A stretch of DNA of 58,850 nucleotides from Lentimicrobium sp. L6. Lineage in GTDB: Bacteria > Bacteroidota > Bacteroidia > Bacteroidales > UBA12170. The notes under the pieces are model-generated. The model saw nothing but the letters and a program-made list of their open reading frames with translations, was not told the origin of the DNA and searched no databases. Position 1 is the first letter of the stretch; each line of letters opens with the position of its first letter. Where the stretch lies: NCBI RefSeq assembly GCF_013166655.1, contig NZ_JABKCA010000025.1, forward strand, positions 1 to 58,850, in the 5' to 3' direction. A program made the position numbers and the translations under genes. Shown one piece after another: positions 28,467-36,707 of the stretch.

Positions 28467-29551
28467 GTATTTTTTCAGAAACAGAAGCTATGGGCTGTTT
28501 AATAAGATGTTAAGATTCTATGAGTTTAAGGTCTGTATCTCATTTTGATGTGCTGTAGTATCATTGTGTAACTGAAAAGACTACTCAATCTCCCAATTGC
28601 TAGGTAATACTAAATGCATTTAGAGTGTATGTACATGAATTTTATTAGTTGAGTTGTTAAGGGCTCTTTTGAAATCATTTACCCTTTTGAATTAGAAGTT
28701 TTGTTTAATAGTCTTGTTCTTTACACTTTTCAAAAAGTGTAGCAAAACCACCGCTGTATCAGGAAGTCTACTCCACAAATAGCTTTCCGGAAAAACAATA
28801 AACTCCTCCTTATAGTGACATTCTGCGAATGGTCACTAACGAGCGTCAAACAGTATTGTTTTATATCCTACAAGCCATTTGCTCCGCTTAACGACTTCCT
28901 GATAAGGCGGAGGTAGACTTCCGTTGGAAGTCTTTATAAACATTGCTTGATTTAATACAGAATCCTTAACTGGATTCTAGTTCATAACAAAATAGATTCA
29001 AATACACTTTCTTCATGATAAAAGCTGGTGCTAATCCTTAAGTCATAATTTTCTTTCGAAGATAGTGGGCTGGCCTTTCCCAAACAGGCGGCGGCTCATG
29101 GGGTGAATTATAGAATGTTTCATTTGTCATCAAAGGGCCTTGGCTTTTAAAATAATGACATCGAACATATTTGGAATAGAGATAAGTGTTCTAGTTCTGA
29201 TAGAGAGGTAAAATTATTAGGTCATTAGTTTTCTACTTTGGTAGGCAAATCAATATTCTATAAGAGGCGGGTAGGCATTTGTTTGGGATGGCTTTTGCTT
29301 CCTTTTTTCCACAAAAAAGGATGAGTTGATGTTTTACACAACAAAAAAATAGCAAACCAACCAATGAGAACAAATCAGGTGAGATGGAATAATTACATAT
29401 AAAAGGGACTAATAGAGTCTACCAGTAAATTATATTTAGTATAGGTTCCTTTGTTATGGCCATATCACAATTTAAATACATTTTGCCTAGCGCATAAAAA
29501 TAGGATTTAGCCAGTTTAAGGTTTATAGAAATTAGAAAAAATGAAACAAGA
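28467..29551. other. 1.1-kb gene-free region dense in palindromes
   Basis: No CDS with any recognisable product. Visible structures are a 9-bp hairpin at 28722-28741 (TACACTTTT / AAAAGTGTA), an exact 12-bp inverted pair TATCAGGAAGTC (28757-28768) / GACTTCCTGATA (28893-28904), a hairpin GACTTCC-GTT-GGAAGTC (28916-28932), a hairpin AGAATCC / GGATTCT (28959-28978), a 9-bp inverted pair TCCCAAACA (29078-29086) / TGTTTGGGA (29280-29288), and a CCTTTTTT / AAAAAAGG palindrome near 29300-29320. It may be a graveyard of small repeats or encode a structured RNA. Confidence 0.6.
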
Positions 29552-31033
29552 TTAATCTTCTACATTCCAAACAGCGCCTTCTTTGGTATCGGTCACTTTG
29601 ATATTGACTTTGGCCAGTTCATCGCGAATTAAATCTGCAGTACCCCAGTCTTTATTTTGTTTGGCTTGCTGGCGTAGACTCAATACCGTTTGCATGACAC
29701 CTTCTAATACTTCATTATCTCCACCTTCAGCTTTTTCTTCAGCTTTTAAGCCTAAAATGGAAAATACGAAGCTATTCATTTCTTTTTGAAGCTTCTCTAA
29801 ATCACTGGCAGAAATAGTTTCTTTGCCATCATTACAACTATTGATGAGTTTTACAGCATCAAAAAGATTGGCAATAAGAACTGGAGTATTGAAATCATCG
29901 TTCATGGCTTCATAACATTTGGTCATGATTTCATTCACATTTACACTAGAGGAGGCCGCTGGTTTTAATCCAGCCAAAGTTTCCATAGCTGTCATTAGTT
30001 TTTGATAGCCTTTTTCAGCGGCTAAAAGGGCATCGTTACTCAAGTCTAGAGTAGAACGATAATGAGCTTGTAAGATAAAGAAACGAACCACCATCGGACT
30101 GAATGCTTTGCTGAGCTTGTCATTGTCTCCACTGAATAGCTCGGCTGGAAGCAAGGTGTTTCCTGTGGATTTGCTCATCTTTTGCCCATTAAGAGTGAGC
30201 ATATTGGCATGCATCCAATAGTTAACAGGGTTTTTGGCGCCATGTGTCGCTTTGTTTTGAGCAATCTCACATTCATGGTGCGGGAATTTTAAATCCATTC
30301 CTCCTCCGTGAATATCAAACTGCTCACCTAGATATTTGGTACCCATCACGGAGCATTCCAAATGCCAACCTGGGAAACCAATGCTCCAAGGTGATTTCCA
30401 GCGCATGATATGTTCTGGAGATGCTTTTTTCCATAAGGCGAAATCGGCAGGATTTCTTTTCTCACTTTGCCCGTCTAGTTCTCTCGTATTACTCATCAGC
30501 TCGTCTACATTTCTTCCTGAGAGCATACCATAATCATTATTGAAATCTTTATTATAGGCATTCACATCAAAATAGATGCTCCCCTGACTTTCATAAGCTA
30601 AGTCCTTGGAAAGAATATCTTCAACCATGGTGATTTGTTCAATCAAATGACCTGTGGCTGTGGGCTCTATACTTGGTGCGAGGTTATTAAATTGCTCCAG
30701 AACTTTATGAAAATCCAAAGTGTATTTCTGTACAATCTCCATGGGCTCAAGTTGACTCAGTCTTGCTTTTTTAGAGATTTTATCTTCTCCTACATCGCCA
30801 TCATTCTCTAAATGCCCTGCATCAGTAATGTTTCTCACATATCTCACATCATAACCTATAGCACTGAGGTATCTGTAAATCACATCGAAAGAAATAAAAG
30901 TACGGCAGTTTCCCAAGTGAACATCACTATATACTGTTGGGCCACAAACATACATTCCTACATGAGGAGCATTAATGGCTTTAAAAACTTCTTTTGTTCT
31001 ACTTAGGGTATTATATACTTTTAATTCTTGCAT
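29552..31033 (-). CDS. cysS: cysteinyl-tRNA synthetase
   Basis: 493 residues, the usual length. It charges tRNA-Cys in the cytoplasm. The catalytic zinc ligand C30 sits in [16 protein letters not shown], which contains the class I HIGH-type motif (HLGN). WHLECS and HHECE give the other zinc ligands, and KMSKSTGN is the KMSKS loop. The C-terminal helical anticodon region is present. A TATTTTTG -7 element lies 20 bp upstream. Confidence 0.97.
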   Translation of the reverse strand: MQELKVYNTLSRTKEVFKAINAPHVGMYVCGPTVYSDVHLGNCRTFISFDVIYRYLSAIGYDVRYVRNITDAGHLENDGDVGEDKISKKARLSQLEPMEIVQKYTLDFHKVLEQFNNLAPSIEPTATGHLIEQITMVEDILSKDLAYESQGSIYFDVNAYNKDFNNDYGMLSGRNVDELMSNTRELDGQSEKRNPADFALWKKASPEHIMRWKSPWSIGFPGWHLECSVMGTKYLGEQFDIHGGGMDLKFPHHECEIAQNKATHGAKNPVNYWMHANMLTLNGQKMSKSTGNTLLPAELFSGDNDKLSKAFSPMVVRFFILQAHYRSTLDLSNDALLAAEKGYQKLMTAMETLAGLKPAASSSVNVNEIMTKCYEAMNDDFNTPVLIANLFDAVKLINSCNDGKETISASDLEKLQKEMNSFVFSILGLKAEEKAEGGDNEVLEGVMQTVLSLRQQAKQNKDWGTADLIRDELAKVNIKVTDTKEGAVWNVED

Positions 31034-31052
31034 AGGGCATTCTATTTTTTTG

Positions 31053-31060
31053 CAAAAATA
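31053..31060 (-). promoter_or_regulatory. -7 promoter element (TATTTTTG) for cysS
   Basis: Minus-strand TATTTTTG matches TAnnTTTG; transcription would begin about 14 nt before the cysS start codon. Confidence 0.45.
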
Positions 31061-31209
31061 GAGTTTTTTCAGCGAATTTTTCTTTTGAATGGAATTTCTT
31101 TTGGTTTATGGCTCTCACTGTTGAGGGAAAATTTAAGAATAAGGAAATTACTATCGTTTCAAGTTTTAGATTAGGAAGAGAAATAACGGAACTTCTAAAT
31201 ATTATAAGT

Positions 31210-32307
31210 TTATTTACTTGGAGCCGAAAATACTTCAGTTGCTTCCGTTTCCATATTCTCAAAATCAAATAAGGTTTGGTTTTCCCAAGAGCTGCCAATT
31301 TTAGATTCTGGACCATCCCAAGCCACCCAATCTGGTGCCCAATAGCAAAATCCGAAAGCACCAGCAAGTTTAATCTTTTCTTTGAGTTGACTTAGAAAAG
31401 CTTTCTGCCCTTCTTGTGTTGCCGGAAAATTAGGGAGTATCAAGTGCTCGTCTGCTCCAACAATATTATTGGTCCAGTCGTTCCAGCCCAAAGTAAAAGG
31501 GTAGGAGGTTTCTGCAATAATGACTTCTTTGTTATACTTGCTTTTTAAAGAGCTCATATTATTTTGAAGGGCATCCATATCTTTACCATGCCACCATGGA
31601 TAGTAGGATAATCCTATAAAGTCATAATCTAAACAGGTCATCTTATTATAAAACCAATCGCTGGCTTCATGTCCAGCAAAGTGAATCATAATTTGACTAG
31701 TACTCGAATGATCTCGTACCGCTTTTATCCCACTTTCCATTAATTGTAAAAACTGGGATTCATTATCTTGAAGATTACCTTCGGGCCAGAGGAATCCTCC
31801 GTTTATTTCATTTCCGATTTGAATAATATCGGGCTGTATCTGTTCAACAATCCTTTGGGTATATTTATAAACACTGTCTTTTAAAACTGGGAAACTTAAA
31901 TTCTTCCATGCCTCTGGAGTTTCTTGATGTCCTGGGTCAGCCCAAGTATCTGAATAGTGCACCGTGAGCCATACCTTCAAGCTCTTTGCTTTTAGCTCTT
32001 GGCTAAATGCTTTGACTTCCGCAAAGGAAGCGGCTTCAGTTTGGGGTTGATACCATAATTTCAACCTCACCACATTCATTCCTCTTTCTTTAAAAATATC
32101 CACTACGTTTTTCCCAATGCCTTCTGCATCATAGAATTTAGTGTTATTTCTTTCGAGAAAGGGTAGAAAAGACAAATCTGCACCACTGACATAAGTTAAT
32201 GGTATGGGTTCTGTTGGTGTTTCTTCCTTTTTATCGTCTTCTTTTGAGCAACAAGCAAATAGGAATACAAAAATAATAGCAAGAGCAGAATAGTGTTTAA
32301 GGCTCAT
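31210..32307 (-). CDS. GH53 endo-beta-1,4-galactanase lipoprotein
   Basis: 365 residues. The lipobox FLFAC gives a lipidated Cys at 19, so the enzyme is membrane-anchored and perhaps surface-exposed. The barrel begins YVSGADLSFLP and shows VRLKLW, VWLTVHYSDTWADP, acid/base E167 in IGNEINGG and nucleophile E266 in IIAETSYPF, all hallmarks of family GH53, which cleaves beta-1,4-galactan side chains of pectin. No SusC/D pair or other galactan gene is adjacent; the GH2 enzyme 13 kb away could take the released galactosides, but that link is inference. Confidence 0.9.
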   Translation of the reverse strand: MSLKHYSALAIIFVFLFACCSKEDDKKEETPTEPIPLTYVSGADLSFLPFLERNNTKFYDAEGIGKNVVDIFKERGMNVVRLKLWYQPQTEAASFAEVKAFSQELKAKSLKVWLTVHYSDTWADPGHQETPEAWKNLSFPVLKDSVYKYTQRIVEQIQPDIIQIGNEINGGFLWPEGNLQDNESQFLQLMESGIKAVRDHSSTSQIMIHFAGHEASDWFYNKMTCLDYDFIGLSYYPWWHGKDMDALQNNMSSLKSKYNKEVIIAETSYPFTLGWNDWTNNIVGADEHLILPNFPATQEGQKAFLSQLKEKIKLAGAFGFCYWAPDWVAWDGPESKIGSSWENQTLFDFENMETEATEVFSAPSK

Positions 32308-32406
32308 AGGGCTTCATGGTTTTAAATATTTATAAATTTAAACTCATGACAAAGTTAGTTTATTCACATTAATAAAATCCTATACATCCAAAACCGTTAT
32401 TTATTA

Positions 32407-32862
32407 TTATAAACGTACTAGAATCCATTCATTACCCTCTTTGTTATTGATGGTTTCGCTAAGATAAAAGCCCGATTTTTGATAAAAAGATTCTAAGTTT
32501 AGATCTTCAATACTTAACCAATAGTTCTGTTCTGGGTTTTCTTGAAATAATTGTTCGAGCCAATATTGACCTAATCCTTTTCCTCTATGTTCTTCCGAAA
32601 TCCAAATATAGCCTAGGTAATGGTATCCGAGTTGATAATACTTATCTGCAATTTTAACATTCGCTATCATATCTGGAGATGCTTTAGTAAACACAATTCC
32701 ACCACCAATAATTTTGCCCGCTTCTAATAATGTATATATTCGGCTGCTGTCGCTGTATTGATTCCAATATGGAATAATAGTATCTTGCCAGTCTAAAGGT
32801 AAAAGAGTGAAAAAATCCATGGCGGATTCCGTTATCTCATTAAATAATATAGAAGATTTCAT
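32407..32862 (-). CDS. GNAT-family N-acetyltransferase
   Basis: 151 residues. The acetyl-CoA motif is EEHRGKGLGQYWLEQLF (RGKGLG), followed by a LESFYQKSGFYLSET motif B region, as in GNAT enzymes. Its start is 9 bp after the stop of the ATP-grasp gene, so the two are very probably cotranslated from one mRNA and may modify the same small molecule. Substrate unknown. Confidence 0.85.
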   Translation of the reverse strand: MKSSILFNEITESAMDFFTLLPLDWQDTIIPYWNQYSDSSRIYTLLEAGKIIGGGIVFTKASPDMIANVKIADKYYQLGYHYLGYIWISEEHRGKGLGQYWLEQLFQENPEQNYWLSIEDLNLESFYQKSGFYLSETINNKEGNEWILVRL

Positions 32863-32871
32863 ATCAAAAGT

Positions 32872-34158
32872 TTATAAGTAACCCCAAGCCCACAATTTAT
32901 CTGAATCCTCACTCCATCTATCACCAATATCGGTTCTATAATAGGAGCTATTTATCAATACATTATTAATGCGATTATACATTACTTTTTGGGCCTCCTT
33001 CATGGTTGTTCCCGTTCCGCTGATGAGTAATGCGACTCCTGTGTCGCCAGTGATGAGCCATTCTCCATTTATATTTTTTAAATCTTGTATATGGATTCCT
33101 TCTTTCATGGGTTTTCTCAAAATAACAATAGCATCTTTGGAAAACATTTCAAAGGATTTTTTGTCTTGAAATGGAAAAGGAGGGACCACCATATATGCTC
33201 CAATTTGAAATCCTTTTTTTACCTGGATTTTGAATTCTAATCCTGTGGCAATTTTATACAGCATCATCCCGATGGGCTCTGTAATTCCAGCCTGCTGAAT
33301 AAAAATCTGAGGGTAGCCAAAGCGAGTGGTAAATTCTAAAGGATAAATTCCGTTTCCATTTACAATACAATTGACGTCGATGTGTCCAACAAAATGATGT
33401 TTTTTCAACTCATTTTCTAGTTTTAAAAGAGTGGCATTAAAGAGCGGACTTTCCTCGGTCCAAAACATGCTCGTCCCCATCTCACCGGTGGAAACTCCTA
33501 ATTCTTTTGGAAATAGTTTCTTGTGTTCAAAAGTGATATTATAAGGTTTAATAAATTGGGTTCCATTAAAAAATGCAGCCACAGAAACTTCCACACCATT
33601 AACTTTTCGTTGCAATTGAAATACTTCCAAATCACTTCCCCAAGTTTTCTCATAAGCTTTTAATACCCTGATGATGTCATTCCCGTCATCCTCCTTTCCA
33701 ACAAATAGTAGCTGTTTATAGTCCTGCATTTTTCCAGAAGGTTTTAGGACATAGGAGTGAGGATTGTTTTGTACATATTCAATAGCCTCTTGATAGGAGG
33801 TGAATTCTTTATAATTCAGTATTTTTATTTTGTTTTTCTTTAGCTCTTCTTGTCCAAAGCTTCTGTCTAACTCAAGTTTATCACTATATTCGCAGCCGCC
33901 AATGACATGTTTCCCAGCATGACGTAGTTCTTCGGCTTCCTTGCCCCAGCCTATATAGTCGAAGATGATTACATCGGCCCAATCAACCTGTTTTTTCCAA
34001 TCTCTAGTTTTTGGCACAAAGCCTAATCCAACTTCTCTACAAGAAACCGTTTCGATAAAAAGTTTTACTAAGTTCCCTTCTTTTTGAACGGTATTGGCAA
34101 TATCTAAAATTTCGCCCCATTTTGAAACAAAAAGGAACTTCTTTTTATGCTCTATCAT
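32872..34158 (-). CDS. PurD-like ATP-grasp ligase
   Basis: 428 residues. The ATP-grasp core (about 90-330) shows YVLKPSGK, a phosphate-contacting EVSVAAFF strand, and the metal-binding pattern HIDVNCIV...YPLEFTTRFGYPQ. The C-terminal region (ISGTGTTMKEAQKVMYNRI, YYRTDIGDRW) matches the C-domain of glycinamide ribonucleotide synthetase. The N-terminal domain lacks the GSGGREH and EAPL signatures of true PurD, so a different carboxylate-amine ligation is plausible. It is paired with a GNAT gene 9 bp downstream. A good promoter (TTG-N18-TACATTTG) lies 30 bp upstream. Confidence 0.8.
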   Translation of the reverse strand: MIEHKKKFLFVSKWGEILDIANTVQKEGNLVKLFIETVSCREVGLGFVPKTRDWKKQVDWADVIIFDYIGWGKEAEELRHAGKHVIGGCEYSDKLELDRSFGQEELKKNKIKILNYKEFTSYQEAIEYVQNNPHSYVLKPSGKMQDYKQLLFVGKEDDGNDIIRVLKAYEKTWGSDLEVFQLQRKVNGVEVSVAAFFNGTQFIKPYNITFEHKKLFPKELGVSTGEMGTSMFWTEESPLFNATLLKLENELKKHHFVGHIDVNCIVNGNGIYPLEFTTRFGYPQIFIQQAGITEPIGMMLYKIATGLEFKIQVKKGFQIGAYMVVPPFPFQDKKSFEMFSKDAIVILRKPMKEGIHIQDLKNINGEWLITGDTGVALLISGTGTTMKEAQKVMYNRINNVLINSSYYRTDIGDRWSEDSDKLWAWGYL

Positions 34159-34187
34159 TTTTATTATTTTCTTAAAATAAAATTGAG

Positions 34188-34216
34188 CAAATGTATTCGT
34201 TTTTTGGTCTTTTCAA
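34188..34216 (-). promoter_or_regulatory. promoter of the ATP-grasp/GNAT pair
   Basis: On the minus strand, TTG (34216-34214) is followed after 18 bp by TACATTTG (34195-34188). Both elements and the spacing fit the Bacteroidota housekeeping consensus. Confidence 0.6.
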
Positions 34217-34243
34217 TGAAATTTATAAAAATAAAATGATTGC

Positions 34244-34474
34244 TCAAAATGGGAAAGTAGTGTCTGTGTAAATATCTGAAAAACAATAATTAATAATTTT
34301 TTTCACGGAGCTCTGAAAACTGGTTTCTATTCTGATTTTTCCACCTAGGGAAAGAGTGGATAAAATACCCAAAACGATAAACATAATTTTCGGATGGATA
34401 TTCAATGATTTTAATTTCTTAATCCATTTTTGGAAATTCTTGGGAAGGTAGGGAAGTGGATTATACATTCTCAA
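34244..34474 (-). pseudogene. possible N-terminal remnant of a DUF362-type protein
   Basis: A 76-codon ORF. Residues about 17-42 (WIKKLKSLNIHPKIMFIVLG and the following ILSTL) recall the N-terminal membrane segment of Bacteroidota DUF362 proteins, where a WFLIRVIPKPSRA-like sequence normally follows. Here the sequence breaks off after ILSTL and none of the frames continues the family, so it would be a truncated fragment. The resemblance is from memory and short; it could also be a small membrane peptide or chance. Confidence 0.3.
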
Positions 34475-34579
34475 TGATATTTATGCGATTAATAATTGAT
34501 GATGATTCAGTGGTATTATTAAAGATTTCAAAGCTACTTAGGTGTTTTTAGGTGAAATAAGGACGCCATTCTAATCACC

Positions 34580-36031
34580 TCAAGATACAATGAGTTTAGA
34601 AATCTGAAGTTTGCCATTTTTATCTTCTATTTTTATGATGTAGATTCCTTTTTTTATTTTATCCGTTGGAATAAATACCTGATTAGAAAAATCATAATTA
34701 ATACTTATGATAAGTTGACCAGAATAATCAAATATATTTATCGACTTCATTTGAATAGGATTAGAAAGCTGTAGAACTTGACCTGATTGGATAGGGTTTG
34801 GATAAATGACTACTTTGTTTTCTTGTATTTCGTTTATTCCAGTTTTAAGATCATAACATGGATAATCCTGATATTGATAAATTTGACCTTCCTCGTTATA
34901 AGCACATGACATCATCCAATCCGGGCAAACAATAAAATCATAAACCTTACTATAAATTGGGCCAAAGCAACTGCCTATTCCTTCCATCCAATATTCTTCA
35001 TAATTACCATCAAGTGTATATTTCTTTCGAAAGAAACCTTCATATTCTACCCATGATATATCATTAACAGTGATTTCTATAAAGCCTTGCCCTTCAGGAG
35101 AGTATATGGTGGTGCTTTCTCCGATAGTTAAATTGAAATCATAGATTAAAGCTTCGGCTTGATTATAGTGTCTTAAATACACTTTGTTGTTTTCTTCTCT
35201 GATTAATGCCTTAAAATGCAGTGTGTTGAGGGAGTCGTAAGAGGTGTATAGTTTCTTGTAATTGACATTGTCGATTATGGAATCTCCCATAAATAGGAGG
35301 ATTTCTGTTATGTAATTTTCAAAATTGCTTAGTCTAACATTCCATTGTTTTCCCTCTTCTATAAAGTTAGGGGAGGGTAGTACAGAATGGTAATAGCAAT
35401 AAGCAAAATCTGGATTATCCCAAATGATATCGTCCTCAAAAAAACAACAGGTTAATTTTATGTCACTTGGCATTTCAGAAGAAAAGTGACATGGGTTAAT
35501 AGGGAATAATGGTCCATGAATACTTCCTATATCTTCTATCCAAATTTCATTTAATAGATATGGAGGGTTTAGTGAAGTACTAAAATGAAATTGCTTTTTA
35601 TAGGTTCCATTTATTAGAATGCTATCTATATATTCAACGAAAAGATAATTGTTTTCTGACCCAAGTCCCTCAAAATATAATACAGAGTCACCTATATTTA
35701 GATTAAAATTATAAAGTTGATGAACGACTTCGTTTGTGTCTTTGAAACTAACAATATGTTCCTCTTGTTGGATAAAGCCAAGGGGAATTGAGTTCTCATT
35801 TAGGCTTTCTTCATATGTAAAAGATAATTTTTGCCATGTTTGATTTTCGATAATGGTATCTCCAGTATATCCATATACGCTAGTGATGGTGTCTACATTA
35901 GAGGGGTAGTTTGGAGAGGTATTGACTAATTGTTTAGCAACATCCCAACTTAGTTCAGGAGCATTGAAATTTTGGCCAATACCATTTGAGTATATCAATA
36001 TTGTTAATAGAAGAGGGAATATTTTTTTCAT
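34580..36031 (-). CDS. secreted T9SS protein of unknown function
   Basis: 483 residues. The signal peptide is MKKIFPLLLTILIYSNGIGQ. The body contains two similar halves (about 45-230 and 230-390), each with a strand run like YGYTGDTIIENQTWQKLSFTY...GDSVLYFEG...WIEDIGSIHGPLF / WMEGIGSCFGPIY, so it arose by internal duplication. A CCFFEDD...C cluster and C-x(10)-C residues suggest disulfides. The sorting domain follows (IYPNPIQSGQVLQLSN...GIYIIKIED). This body type is frequent in Bacteroidota secreted proteins, and its role is not known to me. Confidence 0.83.
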   Translation of the reverse strand: MKKIFPLLLTILIYSNGIGQNFNAPELSWDVAKQLVNTSPNYPSNVDTITSVYGYTGDTIIENQTWQKLSFTYEESLNENSIPLGFIQQEEHIVSFKDTNEVVHQLYNFNLNIGDSVLYFEGLGSENNYLFVEYIDSILINGTYKKQFHFSTSLNPPYLLNEIWIEDIGSIHGPLFPINPCHFSSEMPSDIKLTCCFFEDDIIWDNPDFAYCYYHSVLPSPNFIEEGKQWNVRLSNFENYITEILLFMGDSIIDNVNYKKLYTSYDSLNTLHFKALIREENNKVYLRHYNQAEALIYDFNLTIGESTTIYSPEGQGFIEITVNDISWVEYEGFFRKKYTLDGNYEEYWMEGIGSCFGPIYSKVYDFIVCPDWMMSCAYNEEGQIYQYQDYPCYDLKTGINEIQENKVVIYPNPIQSGQVLQLSNPIQMKSINIFDYSGQLIISINYDFSNQVFIPTDKIKKGIYIIKIEDKNGKLQISKLIVS

Positions 36032-36224
36032 ATCATTGTTTATATGGAAATTTAAACATTATAGAAGTCTATCTTTAAAGACAGTCCGTTTTGAGGAAAG
36101 GTTGCTTCTAAGCTGTTAAAAATCAATGTCTAACTTGGTAAGAACTGCGTTGGAGCCATAGTGGTGGCTTTTCTGAGGACTTTTAATTAGCTTCCCCATG
36201 ACTTTAAATCCCCATATCTAGGTA

Positions 36225-36255
36225 TTGCCAGATTTTTTAGCCTCCTCTATTTTTG
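36225..36255 (+). promoter_or_regulatory. promoter of the His-rich protein / TonB receptor unit
   Basis: TTG (36225-36227), a 20-bp spacer and TATTTTTG (36248-36255) fit the -33/-7 consensus. Transcription would start near 36261, just before the ATG at 36277, which excludes the TTG at 36253 as a translation start. Confidence 0.6.
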
Positions 36256-36276
36256 CCCCATCAAATAATTAGAAGA

Positions 36277-36633
36277 ATGATAAAACATTTAACATCTATT
36301 TTAAAAGGAGTCGGCAGTTTGTTGGCTGTTTTAGTGTTGATGTTGTTTTTTCAATCCAGTTTGACATTTAAACATTCCCATTATCTTTCTGATGGTTCTA
36401 TTATTACTCATGCTCATCCGTTTTCTGATAGTAATGGAACCCAGCACACACATCATAAAAGTGAAATCACTTTTTTAAGCTTGCTCATACCTCATGCCGA
36501 TTTAGCTCAAGACTTCCCCTATTTGGATATTGAGATTACTGAGGTATTTGTCGCTTCTATTCTTTTTAAGAATGAGGCCATTCAGCTAATGAAAATCCCC
36601 TTTAATGCACTTCGGGGACCTCCTAAATGTTAA
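36277..36633 (+). CDS. small His-rich membrane-anchored protein
   Basis: 118 residues from ATG 36277. One hydrophobic segment (about 9-30, LKGVGSLLAVLVLMLFFQSS) acts as signal anchor, then comes a His cluster H33, H35, H45, H47, H57, H59, H60 in the pattern HSH..., THAHP, THTHH. The remainder is amphipathic. Such spacing would bind Zn, Cu, Ni or Fe in the periplasm. It precedes a TonB-dependent receptor by 74 bp in the same direction, which fits a metal-handling or metal-sensing partner of that receptor. No named family is recognised. Confidence 0.75.
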   Translation: MIKHLTSILKGVGSLLAVLVLMLFFQSSLTFKHSHYLSDGSIITHAHPFSDSNGTQHTHHKSEITFLSLLIPHADLAQDFPYLDIEITEVFVASILFKNEAIQLMKIPFNALRGPPKC

Positions 36634-36663
36634 TCTAATTCGCAGAATAACAATTCATTAGTT

Positions 36664-36682
36664 TTAACCCGCTATGGGTTAA
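36664..36682 (+). repeat. intercistronic hairpin
   Basis: TTAACCC (36664-36670) and GGGTTAA (36676-36682) form a 7-bp stem with a 5-nt loop between the His-rich gene and the TonB receptor gene. It lacks a T-run and could adjust the relative expression of the two. Confidence 0.5.
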
Positions 36683-36707
36683 GTTTCAAATATAATAAGT
36701 TTTAGGA

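Noticed and set aside
29058-29120. GC-richer stretch as a gene fragment
   Set aside because: All frames were considered; the short translations match no family and contain stops soon after.
31011-31367. 118-codon minus-strand ORF between cysS and GH53
   Set aside because: It overlaps the 3' end of the GH53 gene in another frame and the start of cysS; low-complexity translation.
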